Origin: Bacillus cereus G9842
GTDB taxonomy: Bacteria > Bacillota > Bacilli > Bacillales > Bacillaceae_G
Length of the DNA stretch: 64,000 nucleotides
Reading direction: 5' to 3'
Assembly: GCF_000021305.1 (NCBI RefSeq)
Contig: NC_011772.1
Span: 639,501 to 703,500, forward strand
A program made the translations under genes and the position numbers. The notes under the pieces are model-generated. The model had not been told where the DNA came from. It searched no databases and was given only the letters and a program-made list of their open reading frames with translations. Of the stretch, positions 19,232 to 28,729 are shown in pieces. How positions within the stretch are numbered: position 1 is the stretch's first letter; each line of letters opens with the position of its first letter.

Positions 19232-20158
19232 ATGAAGAAATGGTTACTTATACTCGTTGCATGTATTATGGTCATTACTGCTGGTTGTTCAATGGAACCA
19301 CCAGAATGGGCAAAGGATTCTAGCGATAAAGGTCGAAATAAAACTATTAAAGTTGGATTCTCTGTTTCAACTTTAAATAATCCCTTCTTTGTAACTTTGA
19401 AAAAGGGTGCAGAAAAGAAAGCGAAAGATAGCGGCATCGAATTGATTGCTGTTGATGCACAAAATGATGCAGCAAAGCAAACGAACGATGTTGAAGATTT
19501 AATTCAAAAGGGTGTCGATGTAGTTGTTATTAATCCGACCGATTCAGATGCTGTTGCTTCAGCAGTAAGTGCGGCAAATGCAGCGAATGTTCCTGTTATT
19601 ACAGTAGACCGCGTTGCGAATTCAGGTAAGGTTGTTTCTCACATTGCATCTAATAATATCGAAGGTGGTCAAATGGCTAGTGATTACATTCGTGAATTAG
19701 TCGGCGATGGAGCAAACGTTGCTGAGTTAGAAGGAATCCCTGGATCGTCTGCTGCTCGTGAACGTGGGAAAGGATTCCATAACGTAGCCGATAAGTCTTT
19801 ACAAGTAGTTGCCAAACAAGCGGCTGATTTTGATAGAGCGAAAGGATTATCTGTTATGGAAAACATTTTGCAAGCAAATAGCGATATTAAAGCCGTGTTT
19901 GCGCATAACGACGAGATGGCATTAGGTGCACTTGAAGCATTGAAGTCTGCTGGAAAAACGGATGTAGTCGTTGTTGGATTTGATGCAACAGAAGATGCTG
20001 TGAAAGCGGTTAATGATGGGCGTATGGCTGCAACAGTCGCTCAAAAACCGGAATTAATCGGAGAGAAGGCGATGCAAACAGCAAAAGAGATAACACAAGG
20101 TAAAAAAGTGGACAAATCTATTCCGATTGAATTAGAGCTTATTAAGAAAAATAAATAA
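19232..20158 (+). CDS. rbsB: Ribose-binding lipoprotein RbsB
   Basis: 308 residues. A signal peptide with lipobox ITAGC anchors it outside the membrane. The sugar-binding domain contains KVGFSVSTLNNPFFVTLKKG, NPTDSDAVASAVSAAN, VAELEGIPGSSAARERGKGF and VGFDATEDAVKAV, as in ribose-binding proteins. ATG 19232 follows GGAGGG; the in-frame ATG at 19217 overlaps the rbsC stop and lacks its own site. Confidence 0.95.
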   Translation: MKKWLLILVACIMVITAGCSMEPPEWAKDSSDKGRNKTIKVGFSVSTLNNPFFVTLKKGAEKKAKDSGIELIAVDAQNDAAKQTNDVEDLIQKGVDVVVINPTDSDAVASAVSAANAANVPVITVDRVANSGKVVSHIASNNIEGGQMASDYIRELVGDGANVAELEGIPGSSAARERGKGFHNVADKSLQVVAKQAADFDRAKGLSVMENILQANSDIKAVFAHNDEMALGALEALKSAGKTDVVVVGFDATEDAVKAVNDGRMAATVAQKPELIGEKAMQTAKEITQGKKVDKSIPIELELIKKNK

Positions 20159-20192
20159 ATATAAAATGAAAATTAGGAAGGAAGAATAACAA

Positions 20193-20840
20193 ATGAAATT
20201 TTTTATTGATACAGCAAACATTAACGAAATTAAAGAGGCAAATGCATTAGGCGTAGTAGCTGGAGTAACGACAAACCCATCACTTGTAGCAAAAGAAGGC
20301 GTAGATTTCCATGAGCGTATTCGTGAAATTTGCAGCTTTATAGAAGGGCCTGTAAGTGCAGAAGTAATTAGCTTAGAAGCTGATAAAATGATTGAAGAAG
20401 GAAAAGAATTAGCGAAGATTGCTCCAAACGTTGTTGTAAAAGTTCCAATGACAACAGAAGGTTTAAAAGCAGTAAAAGCATTCTCAGATTTAGGAATTCG
20501 TACAAACGTTACATTAGTATTCTCAGCAGTTCAAGCATTACTTGCAGCTCGCGCTGGTGCAACATATGTTTCACCATTCTTAGGTCGTTTAGATGATATC
20601 GGTCATAACGGTATGGATTTAATTCGTCAAATCGCAGAAATCTTTGCAATTCATGGCATCGAAACAGAAATCATTGCAGCATCTGTACGTCACAGCGTTC
20701 ACGTAACTGATGCAGCATTAAACGGTTCACATATTGCAACAATCCCAGCAAACGTAATTGCTTCATTAGTGAAGCACCCATTAACAGATCAAGGAATTGA
20801 GAAATTCTTAGCTGATTGGGAAAAAACACAAGAGAAATAA
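20193..20840 (+). CDS. tal: Transaldolase, small TalC/FSA-type
   Basis: 215 residues of the short transaldolase / fructose-6-phosphate aldolase family. The Schiff-base lysine is in [12 protein letters not shown]. The residues that separate the two activities are Glu in VSAEVIS and Phe in [11 protein letters not shown]. coli FSA has Gln and Tyr there, so true transaldolase activity is more likely. Genome pipelines often name such proteins fructose-6-phosphate aldolase. As the last gene of the ribose operon it would feed ribose-5-phosphate products through the non-oxidative pentose pathway. Confidence 0.85.
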   Translation: MKFFIDTANINEIKEANALGVVAGVTTNPSLVAKEGVDFHERIREICSFIEGPVSAEVISLEADKMIEEGKELAKIAPNVVVKVPMTTEGLKAVKAFSDLGIRTNVTLVFSAVQALLAARAGATYVSPFLGRLDDIGHNGMDLIRQIAEIFAIHGIETEIIAASVRHSVHVTDAALNGSHIATIPANVIASLVKHPLTDQGIEKFLADWEKTQEK

Positions 20841-20849
20841 TAGAAAATC

Positions 20850-20886
20850 AAGAATCCTAGTTTAATTGACTAGGATTCTTTTTTAT
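20850..20886 (+). terminator. Terminator of the ribose operon
   Basis: AAGAATCCTAG / CTAGGATTCTT stem and T-run. Confidence 0.9.
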
Positions 20887-20899
20887 TTAAAAGAATTTT

Positions 20900-20915
20900 C
20901 ATGCAATTTTGCATA
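20900..20915. promoter_or_regulatory. PlcR-type box upstream of inhA2
   Basis: CATGCAATTTTGCATA matches the PlcR consensus TATGNANNNNTNCATA at every fixed position except the first. It lies 307 bases before the inhA2 start. inhA2 is a known PlcR target in B. thuringiensis; that this box drives it here is inference. Confidence 0.6.
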
Positions 20916-20985
20916 TTGTCTTTTAAATTTGTTATATAAGATATTTAATATATATCACATAACTCTTTATTTTTCATATTTCGAT

Positions 20986-21057
20986 ATAAAGTGAAACTTT
21001 AATCAGTGGGGGCTTTGTTCATCAGCACACTGATTATTAGTTGAACCAAGGGATAAA
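20986..21057 (+). repeat. bcr1-type repeat, internally deleted copy
   Basis: 72 bases from ATAAA (20986-20990) to ATAAA (21053-21057). It follows the full-length copy through GTTGAACCAA, then jumps directly to GGGATAAA, lacking the central part of about 85 bases. It sits in the untranslated region between the PlcR box and inhA2. Confidence 0.75.
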
Positions 21058-21222
21058 CAGATAGAGGGTCTGACCAGAAAACTGGAGGGCATGATTCTAT
21101 AACAGAAAGTTCAATGTTTATAGAATTATGTCTTTTTATATAGGGAGGGTAGTAAACAGAGATTTCGACAAAAATGCACCGATTTATCTGAATTTTAAGT
21201 TTTATAAAAGGAGAGAAATGGA

Positions 21223-23622
21223 ATGAGAAGAAAAGCCCCATTTAAAGTGTTGTCATCATTAGCAATTGCAGCAATTATCGGATGCACATCTGTAATGAGT
21301 GCGCCGTTAGCATATGCAGAAACGCCAGCAAAAGAGAAAGAGAATGTGTCTACAACGCCAATTGATTACAATTTAATTCAAGAAGATCGTTTAGCGGAAG
21401 CTTTGAAAGAAAGAGGAACAATTAATCCAGCATCTTCTAAAGAAGAGACGAAAAAGGCTGTCGAGCAATATATTGAAAAGAAACAAGGAGATCAGGCGAA
21501 CAAAGAAATTCTTCCAGATGCTCCCTCACAAGAAACGTCTGATTTCACAAAAAAAGTAAAAGAGAAAAAGATGGAAGAAAAGGAAAATGTAAAAAAGACT
21601 GAAAAAAATATTAATCTTGAGCAAAAGCCAGAACCAAATAAAAAGCAATTGAATGGGCAAGTTCCAACTTCAAAAGCAAAGCAAGCGCCATATAAAGGAT
21701 CTGTTCGATCAGATAAAGTATTAGTGCTACTCGTTGAATTTAGTGATTATAAACATAATAATATTGATCAAACACCAGGTTATATGTATTCGAAAGACTT
21801 TAGTAGAGAACATTATCAAAAGATGTTGTTTGGTAAGGAGCCTTATACATTATTTGATGGTTCAAAAGTAAAAACATTTAAACAATACTATGAAGAGCAG
21901 TCTGGTGGTAGTTATACGACAGACGGATATGTAACGGAGTGGCTAACAGTTCCAGGAAAAGCATCTGATTATGGAGCTGATGGTAGCAGTGGTCACGATA
22001 ATAAAGGTCCGAAAGGTGCACGTGATTTAGTGAAAGAAGCTTTGCATGCAGCTGCTGAGAAAGGACTAGATTTATCTCAGTTTGATCAGTTTGATAGATA
22101 TGATACAAACGGGGATGGGAATCAAAACGAACCTGACGGTGTAATTGATCATTTAATGGTAATCCATGCTGGTGTTGGTCAAGAAGCTGGTGGCGGTAAA
22201 TTAGGTGATGATGCGATCTGGTCACATCGTTCAAAATTAGCAGTAGATCCAGTAGCGATTGAAGGTACAAAATCAAAGGTAGATTACTTTGGTGGAAAAG
22301 TAGCAGCACATGATTACACAATTGAACCAGAAGATGGAGCTGTAGGTGTGTTTGCGCATGAATTTGGACATGATCTTGGATTACCAGATGAATATGACAC
22401 GAAATATACTGGAAATGGTTCACCTGTCGAAGCTTGGTCATTAATGAGTGGAGGTAGTTGGACAGGAAAAATCGCAGGAACGGAGCCGACAAGTTTTTCA
22501 CCACAAAATAAAGACTTCTTACAAAAGAATATGGGTGGCAACTGGGCAAAAATATTAGAAGTAGATTACGATAAAATTAAGAGTGGTGTGGGAGTTCCTA
22601 CATATATTGATCAAAGTGTTACGAAATCAAATCGTCCAGGCGTTGTACGTGTTAACTTACCAGGTAAAAGTGTTGAAACGATTAAACCGGCGTTTGGAAA
22701 GCATGCATATTATAGTACAAGAGGCGATGATATGCATACAACGTTAGAGACACCATTCTTTGACTTAACAAAAGGAACAAATACAAAATTCGATTATAAA
22801 GCAAATTATGAGTTAGAAGCAGAGTGCGATTTCGTCGAAGTACATGCAGTAACAGAAGATGGAACGAAAACATTAATTGATAGACTTGGAGAAAAAGTAG
22901 TCCAAGGAGATAAAGATACAACAGATGGGAAATGGATTGATAAATCATATGATTTAAGTCAATTTAAAGGCAAAAAAGTGAAACTACAATTCGACTATAT
23001 TACAGATCCGGCTGTAACATATAAAGGTTTTGCGATGGACGATGTAAATGTAACTGTTGATGGACAAGTTGTATTTTCTGATGATGCAGAAGGACAGTCT
23101 AAAATGAATTTAAATGGTTTTGTTGTTTCTGATGGGACAGAGAAGAAAGCTCATTATTACTACTTAGAATGGAGAAACTATGCGGGATCAGATAATGGAT
23201 TAAAAGCAGGAAAAGGTCCAGTGTATAATACAGGTCTTGTCGTTTGGTATGCAGATGATAGCTTTAAAGATAACTGGGTGGGGGTGCATCCAGGTGAAGG
23301 ATTCCTTGGGGTTGTAGATTCTCATCCAGAAGCACTTGTTGGTAATCTGAACGGGAAACCAGCGTACGGTAATACGGGCATGCAAATTGCAGACGCTGCA
23401 TTTTCATTTGATAAAACACCAGCATGGAGTGTAAATTCATTAACACGTGGCCAGTTTAACTATTCTGGATTACAAGGTGTTACAACTTTTGATGATTCAA
23501 AAGTATATAGTAACAAGCAAATTGTAGATTCAGGAAGAAAAGTTCCAAACCTTGGACTTAAATTCCAAGTTGTTGGACAGGCAGAAGATAAATCGGCAGG
23601 CGCTGTTTGGATTAAACGTTAA
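21223..23622 (+). CDS. inhA2: Immune inhibitor A metalloprotease, InhA2 type
   Basis: 799 residues, secreted zinc protease of peptidase family M6. A Sec signal peptide (about 1-32, ending AYAETP) is followed by a propeptide, the catalytic domain with [16 protein letters not shown] (H-E-x-x-H zinc site) and the downstream methionine turn SLMSGGSW, then C-terminal beta domains. The N-terminal sequence [16 protein letters not shown] matches the InhA2 paralogue as I recall it rather than InhA1. Members degrade host antimicrobial peptides and matrix proteins. The gene has its own terminator and a PlcR-like box upstream. Confidence 0.93.
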   Translation: MRRKAPFKVLSSLAIAAIIGCTSVMSAPLAYAETPAKEKENVSTTPIDYNLIQEDRLAEALKERGTINPASSKEETKKAVEQYIEKKQGDQANKEILPDAPSQETSDFTKKVKEKKMEEKENVKKTEKNINLEQKPEPNKKQLNGQVPTSKAKQAPYKGSVRSDKVLVLLVEFSDYKHNNIDQTPGYMYSKDFSREHYQKMLFGKEPYTLFDGSKVKTFKQYYEEQSGGSYTTDGYVTEWLTVPGKASDYGADGSSGHDNKGPKGARDLVKEALHAAAEKGLDLSQFDQFDRYDTNGDGNQNEPDGVIDHLMVIHAGVGQEAGGGKLGDDAIWSHRSKLAVDPVAIEGTKSKVDYFGGKVAAHDYTIEPEDGAVGVFAHEFGHDLGLPDEYDTKYTGNGSPVEAWSLMSGGSWTGKIAGTEPTSFSPQNKDFLQKNMGGNWAKILEVDYDKIKSGVGVPTYIDQSVTKSNRPGVVRVNLPGKSVETIKPAFGKHAYYSTRGDDMHTTLETPFFDLTKGTNTKFDYKANYELEAECDFVEVHAVTEDGTKTLIDRLGEKVVQGDKDTTDGKWIDKSYDLSQFKGKKVKLQFDYITDPAVTYKGFAMDDVNVTVDGQVVFSDDAEGQSKMNLNGFVVSDGTEKKAHYYYLEWRNYAGSDNGLKAGKGPVYNTGLVVWYADDSFKDNWVGVHPGEGFLGVVDSHPEALVGNLNGKPAYGNTGMQIADAAFSFDKTPAWSVNSLTRGQFNYSGLQGVTTFDDSKVYSNKQIVDSGRKVPNLGLKFQVVGQAEDKSAGAVWIKR

Positions 23623-23628
23623 TAACAT

Positions 23629-23664
23629 AAAAGCACATTCTTCATATGAAGAGTGTGCTTTTTA
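23629..23664 (+). terminator. Terminator after inhA2
   Basis: 15-bp arms AAAAGCACATTCTTC / GAAGAGTGTGCTTTT (one wobble), 4-base loop, T-run. Confidence 0.9.
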
Positions 23665-23940
23665 ATTTGTACAGTAAGTTATTATTTTAGTTTATGTAAT
23701 ACAAATGTTTATTCATGTGTAGTGTATCAAATTATGTGGAGAAAGGAAATATTTCCGAGGAAATTGTCGAAGTATCGTCGTTATTTATAAACTTTCTTTT
23801 TAAAAGAAGTAATGTATTATTGCCTTTACGGCTCAATTTATTTACATTGTTATTTGGTTATACACAAAAGTAATATATTGGGCAAAAAAGAGTTCTATTC
23901 AATATGGCTCTTTTTATAGATAGAAAGGAGTAAGCGATAA
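23665..23940. other. Intergenic region without a recognisable gene, containing an unassigned weak terminator
   Basis: A-T-rich, no open frame with a credible start. At 23885-23915 AAAAAGAG / CTCTTTTT form a weak hairpin with a T-run, although no gene ends just before it. It could end a small RNA or act in the leader of the next gene. Confidence 0.4.
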
Positions 23941-24285
23941 ATGAAAGAAGTTATTGGATGTCCACAGTGTGAAGGGGATATTACTGTACAACATATTATT
24001 GATCTCCCACATCCTTTTTCATTAAGGTGTCCACATTGTAAGGTGAAGTTGAAAGAAATAAGGGTAACGTCATGTTTAATATTAGCGATGATTTGTATAA
24101 TTCCATTGTTTATTATTATTATTGGAGAGAGTATTAAGGAATTACTAGTAAAATATTTTTCTATTGTAGACAATGTACCAACTGTACTTATTTTCTTTTT
24201 ATTTTGTTATCCATTGTATTATTTCTATGAAAAATATAATGCTATATTGTTTATTAAATATGGTTTGCTGAAAGTTAAAAGTTGA
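23941..24285 (+). CDS. Zinc-ribbon small membrane protein, unknown function
   Basis: 114 residues. Two Cys pairs, CPQCEG near the start and CPHCKVK about 20 residues later, form a likely zinc ribbon (residues 7-35). Two hydrophobic segments follow (about 43-62 and 80-98). GAAAGGAG precedes ATG 23941. A second membrane-protein gene starts 21 bases later, so the two are probably co-transcribed. I do not recognise the family. Confidence 0.75.
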   Translation: MKEVIGCPQCEGDITVQHIIDLPHPFSLRCPHCKVKLKEIRVTSCLILAMICIIPLFIIIIGESIKELLVKYFSIVDNVPTVLIFFLFCYPLYYFYEKYNAILFIKYGLLKVKS

Positions 24286-24306
24286 ATTGAATAGGAGATT
24301 ATCATT

Positions 24307-24636
24307 ATGCTTTGGAAAATATATTTAGTTATTGTAGCAATGTTAGCTATTATTTCGTTAGTAAGGGGTATGTTTCAAACACCAATTCAAAAGTTTGACT
24401 TTGTAGTATCTATTATTACGTGGATAGGGCTCTTTGGTTTTGTATTTGATATACAAATATTAACCTCGATTGTTTGGAAATGTATCTTCTTGTTTAGCGT
24501 CATTTGGACTTTAACTGCAGTTTTTGTTTTTCGTTTATATGAAGAGCGAGATGAGCCATTACCTTTTATATTTAAATTAATTGGAATTATTCCAACGCTT
24601 CCATTATATTACGGATTATATCAATATGCATTTTAA
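24307..24636 (+). CDS. Small integral membrane protein, unknown function
   Basis: 109 residues, almost entirely hydrophobic, with about four predicted segments (about 4-20, 34-52, 56-76, 88-106) and a short charged loop YEERDEPLP. TAGGAG precedes ATG 24307. It follows the zinc-ribbon protein gene closely and ends in a bidirectional terminator. No function can be assigned. Confidence 0.75.
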   Translation: MLWKIYLVIVAMLAIISLVRGMFQTPIQKFDFVVSIITWIGLFGFVFDIQILTSIVWKCIFLFSVIWTLTAVFVFRLYEERDEPLPFIFKLIGIIPTLPLYYGLYQYAF

Positions 24637-24676
24637 AAAAGACAACGATGGATTATCCCATCATTGTCTTTTTTAC
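24635..24676. terminator. Bidirectional terminator between convergent genes
   Basis: AAAAAAGACAACGATGG / CCCATCATTGTCTTTTTT around a 5-base loop (one wobble). Its right arm contains the final codons of the minus-strand MFS gene. Confidence 0.85.
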
Positions 24677-25807
24677 TTTGCTTCTTACATAAATCATCCC
24701 AGCAAATGTTAATAAAAATGCTGTCCCGATAATGAAGCTGATGCTAGGTGATGCTCCGATTGCGCCGACTGTAAAGGAGCCAGCAACAACTCCTAATGAG
24801 AAGAAGGCATAAAATAATCCGAATGCCTTTCCGCGATTATCGTCTGTAGTATTTTCAACGAGTAAAGCGTTAATAGACGGAAAGAGGATTGCGAATCCAA
24901 TTCCATAAATCATCATTACAATAAAGAGCATACCTTTTGTAGCAAATAATCCGAGTAAAGATAATGCGAATGCCATAACTGCAATCCCGATTAGCATTAG
25001 TTTCGAACGATTAAATCGATCGTAAATACGATTTGTTGGAAGCAAGAAGAAGAGGATAGCAGTAATACCAAATACACTTAACATCATGCCTGTTGTAGAT
25101 GCTTTAAGCGCTAATGCCTCAACTTTTACTGGTAACATATAAGTGACAATTCCTTGTGAAAACATTAATGTGAAAGCACCAATATATGCTTGTAATAACG
25201 GTTCTGATTTTAACAGTTCAATCATATCTTCTTTGTTCATCATTTGCGTTCTTGATGTATCTTTTCTTGATACGTTATTTGGTAAGAAGAATAGAGATAC
25301 GATTGTACCAAGAGCCATTAAAATAGAAATAGTAATGAAGACCCATTCTACGCCAGCTGTTGCTTTCATAATACCGCTGAAAGCAGGTCCTACGATTGCC
25401 GCTGTTCCAACAGCAGCACCAGATAGAGCCATTGCTTTTCCTTGTCTTTTTGCATTTGTTTGTTTTGATAAAAATGTAAAGGCAGCAGGAATTAAAAAGC
25501 CATCACTAAATCCATGCATAAAGCGCACAACTAATAGTTGTTCACCACTTTGAACAACGGTGTATAACAAGACTATGAAACTCGTAATTCCCATGCTTAT
25601 ATAAAGGATTTTTTTTGCACCAAATTTATCGACAGCGGCTCCAGCAATAATATTACCAATCATATTAGCGAATGAGTACATACCGACAACTAGCCCGATA
25701 ATAAGAGGAGTTCCTCCAAGGCTTTGAGCGAAAGTACTCATAATAGGTAATTGTGAAAATGTATCTAAAAATGCCACGATAACGATAAAGTAAATAAAAT
25801 ATTTCAA
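24653..25807 (-). CDS. MFS transporter
   Basis: 384 residues, about 12 segments. It has the motif-A-like loop GAAVDKFGAKKILY and the RFMHGFSDGFLIPAAFTFLSKQ region of drug-efflux-type MFS proteins (12-segment DHA1 group). ATG 25807 has a ribosome binding site (GAGAGGTGA) upstream. Transported compound unknown; no regulator gene is adjacent. Confidence 0.88.
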   Translation of the reverse strand: MKYFIYFIVIVAFLDTFSQLPIMSTFAQSLGGTPLIIGLVVGMYSFANMIGNIIAGAAVDKFGAKKILYISMGITSFIVLLYTVVQSGEQLLVVRFMHGFSDGFLIPAAFTFLSKQTNAKRQGKAMALSGAAVGTAAIVGPAFSGIMKATAGVEWVFITISILMALGTIVSLFFLPNNVSRKDTSRTQMMNKEDMIELLKSEPLLQAYIGAFTLMFSQGIVTYMLPVKVEALALKASTTGMMLSVFGITAILFFLLPTNRIYDRFNRSKLMLIGIAVMAFALSLLGLFATKGMLFIVMMIYGIGFAILFPSINALLVENTTDDNRGKAFGLFYAFFSLGVVAGSFTVGAIGASPSISFIIGTAFLLTFAGMIYVRSKVKKTMMG

Positions 25808-25951
25808 GCGATATTCACCTCTCCAATGCTATTATGGCACAATGCTAATTTCACCTGCAATGAAATTGAATTAACAGATGTGGAAAAAAGTACAAAGTGA
25901 CAAAATATTGAACGTTATTTGTAAAAAATTAGTAGGGATGTGATTGTTTTT

Positions 25952-25980
25952 TTGAAATATATGGATAGAAGTATTATAAT
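25952..25980 (+). promoter_or_regulatory. Promoter of bdhA
   Basis: TTGAAA (25952-25957), exact 17-bp spacer, TATAAT (25975-25980), 52 bases before the chosen start. Confidence 0.75.
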
Positions 25981-26032
25981 AGATTTGTAAACTTCACCAG
26001 GTTAAGTATATACATAGAGAGGGATGTATAAA

Positions 26033-27085
26033 ATGAAAGCACTACTTTGGCATAATCAACGTGATGTACGAGTAGAAGAAGTACCAGAACCAACAGTAAA
26101 ACCAGGAACAGTGAAAATCAAAGTTAAATGGTGTGGTATTTGTGGGACAGACTTGCATGAATATTTAGCAGGGCCTATTTTTATTCCAACAGAAGAACAT
26201 CCATTAACACATGTGAAAGCACCTGTTATTTTAGGTCATGAGTTTAGTGGTGAGGTAATAGAGATTGGTGAAGGAGTTACATCTCATAAAGTGGGAGACC
26301 GTGTTGTTGTAGAACCAATTTATTCTTGTGGTAAATGTGAAGCTTGTAAACATGGACATTACAATGTTTGTGAACAACTTGTTTTCCACGGTCTTGGCGG
26401 AGAAGGCGGCGGTTTCTCTGAATATACAGTAGTACCAGAAGATATGGTTCATCACATTCCAGATGAAATGACGTATGAACAAGGTGCGCTTGTAGAACCA
26501 GCAGCAGTAGCAGTTCATGCAGTACGTCAAAGTAAATTAAAAGAAGGGGAAGCTGTAGCAGTATTTGGTTGCGGTCCAATTGGACTTCTTGTTATCCAAG
26601 CAGCTAAAGCAGCAGGAGCAACTCCTGTTATTGCAGTTGAGCTTTCTAAAGAACGTCAAGAGTTAGCGAAATTAGCAGGTGCAGATTATGTATTAAATCC
26701 AGCAACTCAAGATGTGCTAGCTGAAATTCGTAACTTAACAAATGGTTTAGGTGTAAATGTTAGCTTTGAAGTAACAGGTGTTGAAGTTGTATTACGCCAA
26801 GCGATTGAAAGTACAAGCTTCGAAGGACAAACTGTAATTGTTAGTGTATGGGAAAAAGACGCAACAATTACTCCGAATAATTTAGTATTAAAAGAAAAAG
26901 AAGTTATTGGTATTTTAGGATACCGTCACATCTTCCCAGCTGTTATTAAATTAATTAGCTCTGGTCAAATTCAAGCAGAGAAATTAATTACGAAAAAAAT
27001 TACAGTGGATCAAGTTGTTGAAGAAGGATTTGAAGCACTTGTAAAAGATAAAACACAAGTGAAAATTCTTGTTTCACCTAAATAA
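26033..27085 (+). CDS. bdhA: (R,R)-butanediol dehydrogenase / acetoin reductase
   Basis: 350 residues, zinc-dependent medium-chain dehydrogenase that interconverts acetoin and 2,3-butanediol with NAD(H). Catalytic zinc ligands lie in WCGICGTDLHEY and GHEFSGEV, the structural zinc Cys cluster is CGKCEACKHGHYNVC, and the Rossmann motif is VFGCGPIGLLVIQAAKAAG. The spacing resembles B. subtilis BdhA. ATG 26033 is chosen because GAGAGGG ends 9 bases upstream; the in-frame ATG at 26024 abuts that site. Confidence 0.9.
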   Translation: MKALLWHNQRDVRVEEVPEPTVKPGTVKIKVKWCGICGTDLHEYLAGPIFIPTEEHPLTHVKAPVILGHEFSGEVIEIGEGVTSHKVGDRVVVEPIYSCGKCEACKHGHYNVCEQLVFHGLGGEGGGFSEYTVVPEDMVHHIPDEMTYEQGALVEPAAVAVHAVRQSKLKEGEAVAVFGCGPIGLLVIQAAKAAGATPVIAVELSKERQELAKLAGADYVLNPATQDVLAEIRNLTNGLGVNVSFEVTGVEVVLRQAIESTSFEGQTVIVSVWEKDATITPNNLVLKEKEVIGILGYRHIFPAVIKLISSGQIQAEKLITKKITVDQVVEEGFEALVKDKTQVKILVSPK

Positions 27086-27096
27086 GATAGAATCGA

Positions 27097-27140
27097 AAAG
27101 AGTAGCCCTTTTCTAGAAATAGAAGAGGGCTACTTTTTTT
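27097..27140 (+). terminator. Terminator after bdhA
   Basis: AAAGAGTAGCCCTTTT pairs with AAGAGGGCTACTTTTT; T-run follows. Confidence 0.88.
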
Positions 27141-27203
27141 CTATACTGAAAGGTGATAGACTTTCCTGTAACTAAAGGTATTTTGTTTGGAAGGGGAAGT
27201 CTA

Positions 27204-27548
27204 ATGCTTTCATTTATATTGACATTGAAACGGATGCTAAAAGCTTGTTTGCGAGCATGGAAAGATAAAGAATTTCAAGTGTTATTCGTATTAACAATTT
27301 TGACATTAATATCTGGTACAATCTTTTATAGTACAGTGGAGGGGTTACGTCCTCTGGATGCTTTATATTTTAGCGTTGTGACGCTGACTACTGTCGGTGA
27401 TGGGCAATTTAGTCCCCAAACTGACTTCGGAAAGATATTTACGATATTATACATATTTATAGGGATCGGATTAGTGTTTGGATTTATACATAAGTTGGCA
27501 GTTAATGTACAATTGCCAAGTATATTATCGAATAGAAAAAAAGAGTAA
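27204..27548 (+). CDS. Two-segment potassium channel family protein
   Basis: 114 residues with two membrane helices flanking a pore loop. The selectivity filter reads TLTTVGDGQFSP (T-V-G-D-G, a variant of T-V-G-Y-G often found in bacterial Ion_trans_2 proteins). No RCK or ligand-binding domain is attached, so gating is unknown. ATG 27204 follows GGAAGGGGAAG; the frame is open to 27153 but upstream codons include a weak start within a probable untranslated stretch. Confidence 0.85.
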   Translation: MLSFILTLKRMLKACLRAWKDKEFQVLFVLTILTLISGTIFYSTVEGLRPLDALYFSVVTLTTVGDGQFSPQTDFGKIFTILYIFIGIGLVFGFIHKLAVNVQLPSILSNRKKE

Positions 27549-27577
27549 AGCATGTGGGTGCTTTACTCTTTTTTTAC
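27541..27577 (+). terminator. Terminator after the potassium channel gene
   Basis: AAGAGTAAAGCA / TGCTTTACTCTT stem and T-run. Confidence 0.9.
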
Positions 27578-27662
27578 ATTAGTTTAGACAAGCCTTAATA
27601 ATAGTTTATTAAAATGAAAGTGTATTCATTCATTATATTCACTGTGTATAAAGTTATAATGA

Positions 27663-27678
27663 TATGAACATTTGCATA
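27663..27678. promoter_or_regulatory. PlcR box upstream of plcB
   Basis: TATGAACATTTGCATA matches all fixed positions of TATGNANNNNTNCATA. It is 123 bases before plcB, a known PlcR target in the B. cereus group. Confidence 0.85.
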
Positions 27679-27801
27679 TTTTGATTTAGTGATAGAATTT
27701 TCATGAAAGGTGGGATATTCTAGTCATAGGTTAACCAGATGACATCATAGGATCCTAACAAAATGTTTACAATAATTCAATTATAAAATGGAGGATTTTA
27801 T

Positions 27802-28653
27802 ATGAAAAAGAAAGTACTTGCTTTAGCGGCAGCTATTACATTAGTTGCTCCATTACAAAGTGTTGCATTTGCTCATGAAAATGATGGGGGACAGAGATTT
27901 GGAGTTATTCCGCGCTGGTCTGCTGAAGATAAACATAAAGAAGGCGTGAATTCTCATTTATGGATTGTAAATCGTGCAATTGATATTATGTCTCGTAATA
28001 CAACACTTGTAAAACAAGATCGAGTTGCACTATTAAATGAATGGCGTACTGAGTTAGAGAACGGTATTTATGCTGCTGACTATGAAAATCCTTATTATGA
28101 TAATAGCACATTTGCTTCACATTTCTATGACCCTGACAATGGGAAAACTTATATTCCGTATGCAAAGCAGGCAAAGGAAACTGGAGCTAAATATTTTAAA
28201 TTAGCTGGTGAGTCTTACAAAAATAAAGATATGAAACAAGCATTCTTCTATTTAGGATTATCTCTTCATTATTTAGGTGATGTAAACCAACCGATGCATG
28301 CGGCAAACTTTACGAATCTTTCGTATCCACAAGGATTCCATTCTAAATATGAAAACTTTGTAGATACGATAAAAGATAATTATAAAGTAACGGATGGAAA
28401 TGGGTATTGGAACTGGAAAGGTACGAATCCAGAAGATTGGATTCATGGAGCGGCAGTAGTTGCGAAGCAAGATTATGCTGGCATTGTAAATGATAATACG
28501 AAAGATTGGTTCGTAAGAGCAGCTGTATCACAAGAATATGCAGATAAATGGCGCGCTGAAGTTACACCAATGACAGGTAAGCGTTTAATGGATGCACAAC
28601 GTGTTACTGCTGGATATATTCAGCTTTGGTTTGATACGTACGGAAATCGTTAA
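27802..28653 (+). CDS. plcB: Phosphatidylcholine-preferring phospholipase C
   Basis: 283 residues: signal and propeptide of 38 residues, then the 245-residue mature enzyme starting WSAEDKHKEG, exactly the length of the B. cereus enzyme. It cleaves phosphatidylcholine to diacylglycerol and phosphocholine. Zinc ligands of the trinuclear site are visible: Trp1 and His14 of the mature chain (NSHLWIV), His in ASHFYDPD, HYLGDVNQPMHAANF and HSKYENFVD. Secreted. The next gene is sphingomyelinase with only a weak hairpin between, so read-through from the PlcR-controlled promoter is likely. Confidence 0.97.
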   Translation: MKKKVLALAAAITLVAPLQSVAFAHENDGGQRFGVIPRWSAEDKHKEGVNSHLWIVNRAIDIMSRNTTLVKQDRVALLNEWRTELENGIYAADYENPYYDNSTFASHFYDPDNGKTYIPYAKQAKETGAKYFKLAGESYKNKDMKQAFFYLGLSLHYLGDVNQPMHAANFTNLSYPQGFHSKYENFVDTIKDNYKVTDGNGYWNWKGTNPEDWIHGAAVVAKQDYAGIVNDNTKDWFVRAAVSQEYADKWRAEVTPMTGKRLMDAQRVTAGYIQLWFDTYGNR

Positions 28654-28663
28654 GTATTTGAAG

Positions 28664-28701
28664 AAGGTCAAATCTCAGAATAGAGTATTTGGCCTTTTTA
28701 T
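28664..28701 (+). terminator. Weak terminator-like hairpin between plcB and sph
   Basis: AAGGTCAAAT / ATTTGGCCTT stem (one wobble) with 13-base loop and T-run. As sph has no recognisable promoter of its own, it probably attenuates rather than stops transcription. Confidence 0.6.
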
Positions 28702-28729
28702 CACTATACAATACATGGAGGTATGAAAC

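Noticed and set aside
21878..22549. 223-codon open frame antisense to inhA2
   Set aside because: Runs opposite to a well-supported protease gene; Leu/His-rich composition is a codon-usage shadow.
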